A stretch of DNA of 64,000 bases from NCBI GenBank assembly GCA_002722055.1, contig PBKD01000012.1, positions 1-64,000 of the forward strand. The letters run 5' to 3'. The stretch's first letter is position 1; every line of letters begins with the position of its first letter. The position numbers and the translations under genes were made by a program. The notes below the pieces were generated by a model. It had not been told where the DNA came from, searched no databases, and saw only the letters and a program-made list of their open reading frames with translations. Positions 27,045-35,517 of this stretch are shown here, piece by piece. Origin of the DNA: Rhodospirillaceae bacterium. GTDB lineage: Bacteria; Pseudomonadota; Alphaproteobacteria; SHVP01.

Positions 27045-27875
27045 ATGCATAAAAGTAAAAATATTAAACTAGATAATAGATCAATTTATTTAAGGCATTT
27101 AGCAATTAAAGGTCTTGCTGGTGGTAAAAGAGGTCATTTAGGTTCAGCCTTTTCTTTAATAGAAATTTTAAGAGTTTTATATGATAAAATTCTTGATATA
27201 GATTCTAATGATCCGGATAATATAAATCGAGATAGATGTATTTTAAGTAAAGGCCACGGTTGTCTAGCTTTATATTCTTTATTAGCAGATAAAAAGTTTT
27301 TTCCTGAATCTGAACTTGATAAATTTTGTCATTTTGATGGTATTTTAGGGGGACACCCTGAAGCATCTAAAATACCTGGGGTGGAAGCTTCAACAGGAGC
27401 TTTAGGTCATGGCCTTTCGATAGGTGTTGGGTTAGCTATCTCAGCTAAAATACAAAGAAGAAATTCTCGGGTATTTGTTATAATGGGGGATGGTGAAATC
27501 AATGAAGGATCAATATGGGAGGCTGCTTTATCTGCAGGTAAGCATAAACTAGATAATTTAACGGCTATCATTGATTATAATAAGCTCCAGTCTTACGATA
27601 AAACATCAATTGTTCAAGACCTTGAACCTCTATCAGATAAGTGGAAAAGTTTTGGTTTTGAGGTTGAGGAAGTAAATGGACATGATGTTACAGAACTTGA
27701 AAATTTATTTTCAAACCTTCCATTAAAAAAGTCTTCACCATCGGCAATAATTTTACATACAGTTAAGGGTAAAGGTATTAAAGAAGCTGAGGGAAACCCT
27801 AAATGGCATCATAAATCAAAAATAACTGAGTCTGAGATAAACAAATTATATTCGGAATTGGAGTTAAACTTATGA
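27045..27875 (+). CDS. Transketolase, N-terminal (ThDP-binding) subunit
   Basis: The 276-residue product has the HxxGxxG-like HLGSAFSLIEIL start, SKGHGCLALY, and the thiamine-diphosphate motif GDGEINEGSIWEAALSAG with NKLQS. This is the first third of a transketolase, encoded as a separate subunit. I chose the ATG at 27045 over a TTG at 27039 because AAGAG sits 6 bases upstream of the former. The next gene completes the enzyme and overlaps by 4 bases (ATGA). Transketolase can produce sedoheptulose 7-phosphate from xylulose and ribose phosphates; in a sugar cluster it likely supplies a specific precursor. Confidence 0.9.
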   Translation: MHKSKNIKLDNRSIYLRHLAIKGLAGGKRGHLGSAFSLIEILRVLYDKILDIDSNDPDNINRDRCILSKGHGCLALYSLLADKKFFPESELDKFCHFDGILGGHPEASKIPGVEASTGALGHGLSIGVGLAISAKIQRRNSRVFVIMGDGEINEGSIWEAALSAGKHKLDNLTAIIDYNKLQSYDKTSIVQDLEPLSDKWKSFGFEVEEVNGHDVTELENLFSNLPLKKSSPSAIILHTVKGKGIKEAEGNPKWHHKSKITESEINKLYSELELNL

Positions 27876-28816
27876 GAAAAACATGTTTAGATATGGTTTA
27901 TGAGCTAGCTAAAGCTGATGATAGAATAGTTTTTATTGGTTCTGATTTAGGGGCAGGCACTTTATCTGAAATGCAAAAAAATATGCCTGAAAGGTTTTTT
28001 ATGGAGGGTGTTTCTGAAGCTAATATTATAGGTATGGCAGCAGGTTTAGCAATGGATGGGTTTATTCCATATGTAAATACAATTTCAACATTCATTACTA
28101 GAAGATGTTATGAACAAATTGCAATTGATTTATGTTTACACAATTTACCTGTAAAATTAATAGCAAATGGAGGAGGTCTAGTTTATGCCCCTTTGGGCCC
28201 AACTCACCTAGCAATAGAGGATATAGCAATAATGAGATCTCTGCCTAATATGAATATTGTATCCCCTTCAGATGCAGAAGAAATGAAAAGGTTTATGAAT
28301 CAATCCAAAGAAATTAAGGGACCAGTATATATACGACTAGCCAAAGGAGGAGATGAAATAGTTTCTGATCCCAAAAATGGTTTCAAATTTGGAGAATCTA
28401 TTCTTATTAAAGATGTTGGTGAGGTTTTGATTGTTTCTTCAGGTATTACAACAAAAGAAGCAATTTATGCATCAGAAGAGTTATCTAAAGAAGGTATAAA
28501 GGCTGGTGTTCTTCATATGCATACAATTAAACCATTTGATTATAAAAGTATTATTAAGTACTCACAAAAGGTAAAACTTATTGTTTCAGTTGAAGAGCAT
28601 ATAAAAAATAATGGATTAGGTAGTGCAATTGGTGATGTTCTTAATGATAATTGTTATCATAAAATGCCTAAACTCATTAAATTAGGAATACCTGATCAAT
28701 TTCCTGATAAATATGGAACTCAAGAAGATTTACTTAAATATTATTCTTTAGATTCAAAATCAATATATGAAAGTGTATTAGGATTTATAAAGTCAAAAGG
28801 GCTAAAGGCTGCTTAA
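27872..28816 (+). CDS. Transketolase, C-terminal (pyrimidine-binding) subunit
   Basis: The 314-residue protein has the pyrimidine-domain features SEANIIGMAAGLAMDGFIPYV (Glu that activates ThDP) and GPTHLAIEDIAIMR, followed by the C-terminal domain (SSGITTKEAIYASEEL, SVEEHIKNNGLGSAI). It pairs with the preceding N-terminal subunit; the genes overlap by ATGA, ensuring equal synthesis. Split transketolase-like pairs are common in surface-carbohydrate clusters, where they provide non-housekeeping C2 transfers. Alternative: a related acetoin- or DXS-like activity, though the domain arrangement is transketolase. Confidence 0.9.
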   Translation: MRKTCLDMVYELAKADDRIVFIGSDLGAGTLSEMQKNMPERFFMEGVSEANIIGMAAGLAMDGFIPYVNTISTFITRRCYEQIAIDLCLHNLPVKLIANGGGLVYAPLGPTHLAIEDIAIMRSLPNMNIVSPSDAEEMKRFMNQSKEIKGPVYIRLAKGGDEIVSDPKNGFKFGESILIKDVGEVLIVSSGITTKEAIYASEELSKEGIKAGVLHMHTIKPFDYKSIIKYSQKVKLIVSVEEHIKNNGLGSAIGDVLNDNCYHKMPKLIKLGIPDQFPDKYGTQEDLLKYYSLDSKSIYESVLGFIKSKGLKAA

Positions 28817-28859
28817 TATTTTAACTATATGTTAATCCTTATTAAATAAGCTTATTTAT

Positions 28860-29669
28860 ATGGATAAACAAGTTCAAAATAGGGTTAATGATTTCGATGC
28901 ATTTTCAAAAAAATTTTTGGAAATAGGTTATGTTATACGACCTATTGTTAATCTCGAAGCATTAAATAAAATTAGAGATACAGTTATTCAGGTAGCAGCA
29001 GATATATTAGAAACTGATATACCTAAAGATAAAGAATTTTTTTTGAACTCATTTCATTATCTAATTGATTATAATAAGTTAAATGATTTTAGACTATCTA
29101 TCTATAATAAATTAAACTCTTTTCCTTGGTTTAAATCTCTATTTTATTCATTAGCAGAATCATATATTAAATCTTTAGTAGGTAATGAGCTAGTTATTCA
29201 AAAAAGAGTAAATTTAAGTATACAACTACCTAATGATGATAGTTCATTATTGCCAGTTCATGCTGATGTTTGGAATGGAGATAGTCCTTACGAGTTAGTC
29301 ATGTGGATTCCAATTGTCGATTGTTATGATTCTAAGTCAATGTTTATATTGCCAATCGGAGAAGAAAATAAAATATCAAAAAGTATTAAATCATTTAGAA
29401 CTAAAAGTAGTGAAGATTTATTTGATATTATAAAAGGAAATATTAAATGGCTAGATATTAAGTATGGAGAAGTTTTATTATTTTCACAAAATTTAATGCA
29501 CGGAAATATTATAAACAAAGAAAATGAAACGAGGTGGTCTATGAATTGTAGATTCAAAAGTTTATTTTCACCATATTCTTCAAAAAAGTTAGGAGAATTT
29601 TTTGAACCCCTGTCTATTAAGCCAGTAACAAAATTAGGAATGAATTATAAATTCCCGAAAGGTTTTTAA
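28860..29669 (+). CDS. Sporadic carbohydrate cluster 2OG-Fe(II) oxygenase
   Basis: The 269-residue protein has the iron-binding facial triad of 2-oxoglutarate oxygenases: H134-x-D136 in LPVHADVWNGDSPYE and distal H214 in FSQNLMHGNI, with R225 (NETRWSMNCRF) placed to bind 2-oxoglutarate. This matches what I recall of the 2OG-Fe(II) oxygenase family that travels with the LIC12192 family protein, encoded next. It would hydroxylate or otherwise oxidise a sugar or sugar nucleotide in the cytosol. A 43-bp gap precedes it, the longest in the run. Confidence 0.8.
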   Translation: MDKQVQNRVNDFDAFSKKFLEIGYVIRPIVNLEALNKIRDTVIQVAADILETDIPKDKEFFLNSFHYLIDYNKLNDFRLSIYNKLNSFPWFKSLFYSLAESYIKSLVGNELVIQKRVNLSIQLPNDDSSLLPVHADVWNGDSPYELVMWIPIVDCYDSKSMFILPIGEENKISKSIKSFRTKSSEDLFDIIKGNIKWLDIKYGEVLLFSQNLMHGNIINKENETRWSMNCRFKSLFSPYSSKKLGEFFEPLSIKPVTKLGMNYKFPKGF

Positions 29670-29671
29670 TA

Positions 29672-30100
29672 TTGAAAAAATCCAAAAAAAAATATGGTTT
29701 TAGAGGGTATGTTGCTAGTGGACGTATCAATGGTCATTTTATTCCACAACATGTTCAAAATATAGTAATTAGAGATTATGCAAATAAAAATAATTTGTTA
29801 TATAAATTATCCTCTTCAGAATATATCATGGAAAATTCTACTATGATATTAGAATCTCTTATTTGTGAATTAGATAAATTAGAGGGTATAATTTTATATT
29901 CTATGTTTCAGTTACCTTCGGATAGAATTTATAGAACAAATTTTTATAAAAAAATCATTGAGAGTAAGTGTACATTACATGCTGCAGTAGAAAATAATAT
30001 GCTTATAGATGATTCAGATATTGTGAAATGGGAGGAGATTCTAATCCTTTCTCAAATTATTCCAGATAATATAGAAGAAATTAAAAATGTCGTACATTGA
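29672..30100 (+). CDS. Sporadic carbohydrate cluster protein, LIC12192 family
   Basis: The 142-residue protein carries the sequence I associate with this family: GFRGYVASGRINGHFIPQHV, QNIVIRDYANKNNLLY, LSSSEYIMENS and LEGIILYSMFQLP. The family is found only with carbohydrate-cluster genes in scattered bacteria, including Leptospira, and its function is unknown. It may be an enzyme or a partner of the adjacent oxygenase. TTG start, preceded at 9 bases by GAAAGG, just 2 bp after the oxygenase stop. Its end overlaps the next gene by 14 bp. Confidence 0.8.
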   Translation: MKKSKKKYGFRGYVASGRINGHFIPQHVQNIVIRDYANKNNLLYKLSSSEYIMENSTMILESLICELDKLEGIILYSMFQLPSDRIYRTNFYKKIIESKCTLHAAVENNMLIDDSDIVKWEEILILSQIIPDNIEEIKNVVH

Positions 30101-30752
30101 TTTTGTTGGAATATTACATAATAAAACAAAGAGAGATTATATAGAGAGAGTAGTCTCTCATGATAAAGCAGAGTGCGCAAAAATTGCTTCGAAATTTAGT
30201 TTTGACTACTGGGATGGTGAAAGATCATTCGGTTTTGGAGGGTATAAATATGATGGTAGATGGTCTGTAGTTGCTAAAGCAATGATTGATCATTACAAAC
30301 TAAATAAAGAGTCTAAAATTTTAGATGTTGGATGTGGTAAAGGTTTTTTAATCTATGAATTTACAAAGCTTATTCCAGGTATTACCGTAAATGGCTTAGA
30401 TATTTCAGATTATGCAGTAAATAATTCAAAAGAAGAAATAAGAGAAAATATTTTATTGGGTTCAGCAGGGGATAAATTTCCTTGGGAAGATAATTCTTTT
30501 GATTTAGTTATAAGTATAAATACACTTCATAATTTATATAATTATGATTTATACAATGCGATAAAAGAGATAAATAGAGTAAGTTCTAAAAATTCACATA
30601 TTACTATTGAGTCATATAGAGGTGAAAGGGAGAAAGTTAATTTACTTTATTGGCAATTAACCTGTAGGTCATTTATGAAACCTGAAGAATGGGAGTGGGT
30701 TTTTTCAGAATACGGTTACAAAGGTGACTACGGCTGTATATTTTTTGAATAA
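30087..30752 (+). CDS. Class I SAM-dependent methyltransferase
   Basis: The 221-residue protein has motif I ILDVGCGKGFLIYEF, the acidic motif II GLDISDYA, and FPWEDNSFDLVISINTLHNL (motif IV-V region). An N-terminal segment (FDYWDGERSFGFGGYKYDGRW) is typical of a family seen in LPS/flagellar sugar clusters. It is probably a sugar O-, N- or C-methyltransferase. Coupled by a 14-bp overlap with the LIC12192 gene and ends directly before the next ATG. Acceptor unknown. Confidence 0.85.
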   Translation: MSYIDFVGILHNKTKRDYIERVVSHDKAECAKIASKFSFDYWDGERSFGFGGYKYDGRWSVVAKAMIDHYKLNKESKILDVGCGKGFLIYEFTKLIPGITVNGLDISDYAVNNSKEEIRENILLGSAGDKFPWEDNSFDLVISINTLHNLYNYDLYNAIKEINRVSSKNSHITIESYRGEREKVNLLYWQLTCRSFMKPEEWEWVFSEYGYKGDYGCIFFE

Positions 30753-31448
30753 ATGAGATTTAAAATGGATAACTTTACAAAAGAAAATCAATATAATGAA
30801 TTATTAAATATTGCAAATAATAATGGTTTATCTTCACTAGGTCTAATGACTAATCAGGTTTGGCATGAAGACCCAAGAAGATTAGCAATAATATTATCTA
30901 GATATAAATTTGTTTCTAAAATGTTAAGTGGTAGGGGTAGTGTGGTTGAAATAGGTTGTGCAGATGCTTTTGGCACAAGAATTGTTCAACAAGAAGTAAA
31001 AAATATTTCAGTATTAGATTTTGATCCAATTTTTATAAATGATGTAAAAGATAGGTTAGATAAAAATTGGCCATTAAACGCGATGGTTCATGATATTCTT
31101 GATGGGCCCATACCCTTTGCTCCATATGAAGCAGCGTATAGTTTAGATGTTTTAGAGCATATTAATAAAAAGCACGAAGATATTTTTCTTAATAATATTG
31201 TAAAGTCTCTTAATATAAATGGAGTATTAATAATTGGAACACCAAGTATTTACTCACAAGATTATGCCTCAAAACAAAGTAGGGAAGGGCATATAAATTG
31301 TAAATCTTCTGAAGAATTAAAATATTTACTAGAAAAGTATTTTTATAATGTTTTCATTTTTTCAATGAATGATGAGGTTGTTCATACTGGTTTTTATCCA
31401 ATGGCTCATTACTATTTCGCTCTTTGTAGTGGGGTAAAAAGTGAATAG
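30753..31448 (+). CDS. Class I SAM-dependent methyltransferase, second
   Basis: The 231-residue protein has VVEIGCADAFGTRIVQQEV (motif I), VLDFDPIF (acidic motif II) and YEAAYSLDVLEHI (motif IV), followed by LIIGTPSIYSQ. It is not closely similar to the preceding methyltransferase. The start may be the ATG at 30753, abutting the previous stop, or an ATG 12 bases later; neither has a strong SD. It overlaps the next gene by 8 bases. Together the two enzymes imply at least two methyl decorations, or a methyl donor for a C-methylated sugar. Confidence 0.82.
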   Translation: MRFKMDNFTKENQYNELLNIANNNGLSSLGLMTNQVWHEDPRRLAIILSRYKFVSKMLSGRGSVVEIGCADAFGTRIVQQEVKNISVLDFDPIFINDVKDRLDKNWPLNAMVHDILDGPIPFAPYEAAYSLDVLEHINKKHEDIFLNNIVKSLNINGVLIIGTPSIYSQDYASKQSREGHINCKSSEELKYLLEKYFYNVFIFSMNDEVVHTGFYPMAHYYFALCSGVKSE

Positions 31449-32292
31449 CACTGCTGATGTAGCTATAATCGGAGGGGATAGCTTTATTGGCAGAAATTTA
31501 TATATTTATCTTAAAAATATAGGTCTGGAAGTTTTTTGTACATCCCATAAAAAGAAAAAAGATTTTATACATTTAGATTTATTAGATAGTTCAAGTAAAT
31601 GGCCCAAAATAAAATCAAAAGTAGCTATAATATGTGCAGGCGTGACATCCATAGAAAAATGTAATCTTAATAAAGAATCATATACAATAAATGTTAATTC
31701 AACTATCAAATTGATAGATAAATTAACAGCAGATGGTATATTTACAATTTTCCTATCCTCAAGTCAGGTATTTAATGGAATGATACCAAATTCATCAAGA
31801 GAAAACTTTTGTAACCCATTATCGGTTTATGGTGAACATAAGTATATTGTAGAAAAAAAAATTATAAAAGATATATCTAATAAATGTATATTAAGAATTA
31901 CAAAAATTATTAATAAATCTTTACCTATATTTCATGATATTTATTCAAAATTAAATGATGGTAAAAAAATTAAAGTATTTAAAAATTATTTTATTTCACC
32001 TGTAACAATTGATTTAACATGTAATATAATACTAAAAATTATAAAATTAAAAAAAGAAGGCATTTATCAACTTTCATCAAGTGATCAGATAAGTTATTTT
32101 GATATGGCTAATTTGTATGTTGAAAATTTAGGTTTAAATAATCACTTAATAGAAGGTATAAATGCAAGACCAGTTGAAATAGGTCTAAATTGTATACCTA
32201 AATATTCTTATTTGGAAATGAGTAAAGAGAAATTATTTTTTGATTTTGATCAACCTACTTCAAAATTTTCAATAAATTCAATTCTCAATTAA
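31441..32292 (+). CDS. RmlD-like sugar-nucleotide reductase (extended SDR)
   Basis: The 283-residue protein starts at a GTG inside the previous gene's end. It has the Rossmann motif GGDSFIGRNL and the RmlD-like features INVNSTIKLIDKL, FLSSSQVFNG and YGEHKYIVEKKI (Y-x-x-x-K active site). The first Gly of the usual GxxGxxG is kept as G-G-D-S-F-I-G. The family reduces 4-keto nucleotide sugars (for example dTDP-4-dehydrorhamnose). It is the last gene of the twelve-gene run and converges on the glycosyltransferase gene with 14 bp between them. Confidence 0.82.
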   Translation: MNSTADVAIIGGDSFIGRNLYIYLKNIGLEVFCTSHKKKKDFIHLDLLDSSSKWPKIKSKVAIICAGVTSIEKCNLNKESYTINVNSTIKLIDKLTADGIFTIFLSSSQVFNGMIPNSSRENFCNPLSVYGEHKYIVEKKIIKDISNKCILRITKIINKSLPIFHDIYSKLNDGKKIKVFKNYFISPVTIDLTCNIILKIIKLKKEGIYQLSSSDQISYFDMANLYVENLGLNNHLIEGINARPVEIGLNCIPKYSYLEMSKEKLFFDFDQPTSKFSINSILN

Positions 32293-32306
32293 AAAATTTT
32301 TAAATT

Positions 32307-35231
32307 CTATTTTACTATAATATGTTCTGGTTTCTTTTTTTGATTATATAAATCCCACATTTTAATAAATGATTTTTCCAAGTTTTTTGCAAGTTTACTA
32401 TTATCAAATAAGGGAGCTGTATATCTTTTTTCTAATATTTTTTGTTTTAATTTCTTTAACTCATTTATATTTTGAGAAAAATAAAGTGCTTTTTCTTCAT
32501 ATTCACGTAAAGAATATGTGATTAATTCAGGAACTTCTAAAGCAGTTAAAATTGTAGCACCATTCCTACTTGGAGGAGAGTCACCAAATAAGGTAATTAG
32601 AGGAACACCTGCCCATAGTGTGTCTGTTGAAGTTACACCACCACCATGAAATTGGTTATCTAATGATAAATCTGCCAAACTTAACCTGGATAAATGTTCA
32701 TCGTGTGGCAACGATTTAGCAAAGATAAGTTTTTCTTTGCTAACTCCTCTTTTTTCTGCTTCAAGAATTAAATTCTTTCTACTTGAAATGCTTCCCTCAA
32801 GCAACCATAGCACTGAATTTGGAATAATTTTTAATAGTCTCATCCATATAGAAAACATTGAAGGGTAAAATTTATAATGTGAATTGAAATTAGTAAAAAC
32901 AAATGCTTCTTCAGGAAGGTTCTGACTTTTACGATTAAATTGTTTTTTTGATACATTAGGTATAGAAGTAGCCATAAAGGTATGTGGAAGGTGGACAATT
33001 TTTTCAGTTATAAATTGTTCCTCTTCTAAAGGGTTTTGCACTTTATCAGTAATAAGGTAATCAATAAACTTTGCACCTGTTGTTGAAGAGAAACCAAGCC
33101 AATGGGCTTGAATTGGAGCTGGTCTTAATGCAAAAATTTCGTACCTGCAACCTCTTGTATGACCAGCTAAATCAATAAGAATATTTATTTCGTCCGATAA
33201 AATTATTTTAGCAGCATCCTCATGTGAAAGATAAGTAATATCAGTAAATTTATCAAACTCTTTTTTAAAATCTTCAGTAATATTATCTTTTCCATATGTA
33301 GATATAGAGTATGCATGATATTCAAAATTATTTTTATCTCTTGCTTCTAAAACACCTTTAAAAGCTATTGCCACACTATGTCTTCTAAAATCTGGTGAGA
33401 TAAAACCAATTTTTAATTTATTTTTAGGATTTATATAGTTTCTTTTCTTTATTAAATCTTTTTTTGAACTTACAAACCTTTGCGCTCTTTCAGAAGTACA
33501 TATAGCTGTTCTTTTCTTAATTGTTTTACTAGCCGGCATACATTGTAAACCAAATGGAGAAACTGAAGGTACTTGTTCCTTCTCCAGTTCATTATTTGTA
33601 TTTTCAATAACCTTTGATACAACTGCCTCTAAATTTTCCCAATTACATTGTTGCATCAATGCATGAGCAAAAAAAGGATAAACTAAATTATTTTTTGGAT
33701 CCTTTTCAAGTGCTTTTCTAAAAGCTATAACTGATTCATCATGTCTTCCATATAATTGAAGCAATGTTCCTAGGTTGAAATATATCTGAGATTTTTCTGG
33801 ATGTTTATCAATAAGTTTTTTATATATTGAAATCGCTTCGTAATATTTACCTAAATTTTGAAGTGATACAGCTAAGTTATTTAATGCTTCAGGGTAATCA
33901 GGTTCAAGGTCATATGCTTTTTTATATGCATCTATTGCTAGTTCTTCTTTATTTAATGATTGATAGACTAAACCGATACCATTAAAAGATCTTGGGTCTT
34001 TAGGATTAATATTTATAGCTTTTTTAAAGTATTTTAAAGCTTCATTAAATTTAGCGTGATTTCTAAGTAAATTACCTAAATTAATATAAGTTACTGAAAG
34101 TTTAGGTGCTAATTTTATAGCAGATTTATAATTATCATAAGCTTTTTCAAAAATACCTTTCTCACTATATGAATTGCCTATATTATTATAAGTCTCAGCA
34201 GACTCTCCAAATTTTTTAATAATTTTCTCAAAGTGACTTATCGCTTTATAATGTTCCTTTTGATTTTGTAATGATATTCCAACATGTAAATTAGCATCAA
34301 TATTTTTTGGATCTATTTCTATGACCTTTTTAAATCTTTCTTCTGCATCCTTAAACTTATTTTGTCCAGATAAAATTTGGCCAATTCCCATTTGAATATT
34401 TATATCTTTTGGGTCGATATTTTCAGCTTTATCGAATAATTTCTTTGCTTCAAAATACTCTCCATTATTTATTTTAAAAAAACCGTAAGCCGTAAGGGAA
34501 GCGATAGATTTTGGCTCTAATCTAATAGCTGCTTTATAATACGTCTCAGCATCTTCCTTTCTATTTTGTCTTTCAATAGACTTAGCTAGTTCAATAATTC
34601 CGTTTACCCAATTAGGTTTCAAATTTACTGCAATACGGAATTTATCCTCAGCTTTTTTGTACAAACCTTTAAAATATAATATTAGACCTAAATGCAGGTA
34701 TGCCTCAGCATGGTTTTTATCAAGGGTAATAGCAACTCTTAAACTTTTTTCTGCCTCATCATATCTTTTAAACTTTATTAATACTGCTCCTAAGGCTAGA
34801 TGCGCTTCAATTAACTTTGGATTAATATTTATAGCCTTTTGAAGAGTGATAATTGCATCTTCTAACTTATTTAGTTTTAAATATAATGAACCCAAATTAC
34901 ATAGCGTAGTACTAATATCTGGATCTATTTCGATTGCTTCTAGATATATTTCTTCTGCTTCATCGAACCTTTTCTGGTTTTGATATAAATTACCTAGATT
35001 AGATAAAATTTTTGGATCATTAGGTTTAATTTTTAAAGCATTTTTTAATATAGGTTCTGCTTTATCATATTTATTTTGTTCCAAGTAGACAGCACCTAAA
35101 TTAATCAGAGCTTCTGGGAGTTTTGGATCTTTTTCTAGTGCTTTATTATAAAAATATACAGCGTCATCAATCCTTCCGGACCGATGAAGTGATAATCCTA
35201 TTGTAAATTGGTCACTTGCAGTACTTTCCAT
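32307..35231 (-). CDS. TPR-GT41 glycosyltransferase (OGT/SPINDLY-like), candidate flagellin glycosyltransferase
   Basis: The 974-residue protein has about 14-15 tetratricopeptide repeats in residues 5-540 (recurring IDPKxxxAxxNLGxxL pattern) and a GT41 catalytic region in about 600-960. Landmarks are KIGFISPDFRRHSVA, QAHWLGFSSTTGAKFIDYLI, FTNFNSHYKFYP and TDTLWAGVPLITLFG. TPRs bind the protein acceptor. In typical OGTs the last motif is preceded by a conserved GHTT; here residues 863-868 read GGGVTS. The gene lies head-to-head with flagellin 1, sharing a 286-bp intergenic region, and tail-to-tail with the sugar cluster. This placement suggests it transfers that sugar to flagellin in the cytosol before export, as FlmG does in Caulobacter. 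Confidence 0.85.
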   Translation of the reverse strand: MESTASDQFTIGLSLHRSGRIDDAVYFYNKALEKDPKLPEALINLGAVYLEQNKYDKAEPILKNALKIKPNDPKILSNLGNLYQNQKRFDEAEEIYLEAIEIDPDISTTLCNLGSLYLKLNKLEDAIITLQKAININPKLIEAHLALGAVLIKFKRYDEAEKSLRVAITLDKNHAEAYLHLGLILYFKGLYKKAEDKFRIAVNLKPNWVNGIIELAKSIERQNRKEDAETYYKAAIRLEPKSIASLTAYGFFKINNGEYFEAKKLFDKAENIDPKDINIQMGIGQILSGQNKFKDAEERFKKVIEIDPKNIDANLHVGISLQNQKEHYKAISHFEKIIKKFGESAETYNNIGNSYSEKGIFEKAYDNYKSAIKLAPKLSVTYINLGNLLRNHAKFNEALKYFKKAININPKDPRSFNGIGLVYQSLNKEELAIDAYKKAYDLEPDYPEALNNLAVSLQNLGKYYEAISIYKKLIDKHPEKSQIYFNLGTLLQLYGRHDESVIAFRKALEKDPKNNLVYPFFAHALMQQCNWENLEAVVSKVIENTNNELEKEQVPSVSPFGLQCMPASKTIKKRTAICTSERAQRFVSSKKDLIKKRNYINPKNKLKIGFISPDFRRHSVAIAFKGVLEARDKNNFEYHAYSISTYGKDNITEDFKKEFDKFTDITYLSHEDAAKIILSDEINILIDLAGHTRGCRYEIFALRPAPIQAHWLGFSSTTGAKFIDYLITDKVQNPLEEEQFITEKIVHLPHTFMATSIPNVSKKQFNRKSQNLPEEAFVFTNFNSHYKFYPSMFSIWMRLLKIIPNSVLWLLEGSISSRKNLILEAEKRGVSKEKLIFAKSLPHDEHLSRLSLADLSLDNQFHGGGVTSTDTLWAGVPLITLFGDSPPSRNGATILTALEVPELITYSLREYEEKALYFSQNINELKKLKQKILEKRYTAPLFDNSKLAKNLEKSFIKMWDLYNQKKKPEHIIVK

Positions 35232-35287
35232 GAGAATAATTTATATATCTCAAGGTTAATAATTTATTTAAATACAAAAAAAATTTA

Positions 35288-35345
35288 TAGGCATATTTTT
35301 CTGCAGAAAAACAAAAATTTCTTTTTTTATGATTTTTTTTGCCTA
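35288..35345. promoter_or_regulatory. Candidate enhancer half-sites upstream of flagellin 1
   Basis: TAGGCATATTTTT (35288-35300) and, inverted, TTTTTTTTGCCTA (35333-35345) lie about 105-150 bp before the sigma-54 element. TAGGCA/TGCCTA half-sites recur upstream of flagellin 2, so they may bind the sigma-54 activator (FlbD-type). Inference from recurrence and distance. Confidence 0.35.
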
Positions 35346-35433
35346 GTTAACAAAAAATTAATTTATAAGAAATTATTTTAATAAAAAAAAGCAATTAAAA
35401 CAATAACTTGTATAATTATATTTTTAATTTGGG

Positions 35434-35449
35434 TTGGCATAACCATTGC
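35434..35449 (+). promoter_or_regulatory. Sigma-54 promoter of flagellin 1
   Basis: TTGGCATAACCATTGC matches the RpoN consensus with GG (35436-35437) and GC (35448-35449) separated by 10 bases. Predicted transcription start is about 35461, giving a 57-base leader. The flagellin 2 site differs at a single base. Confidence 0.9.
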
Positions 35450-35517
35450 GAATGTTATGTCGGCGATTATGCCACATGAAAACCCAGGCTTTGAGCCGCC
35501 TCGTGAGAGAGAGAAAA

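Noticed and set aside
35446-35517. 24-codon N-terminal extension of flagellin 1
   Set aside because: It overlaps the sigma-54 promoter's -12 region and leader; the flagellin N-terminus begins at the ATG at 35518 with a good SD.
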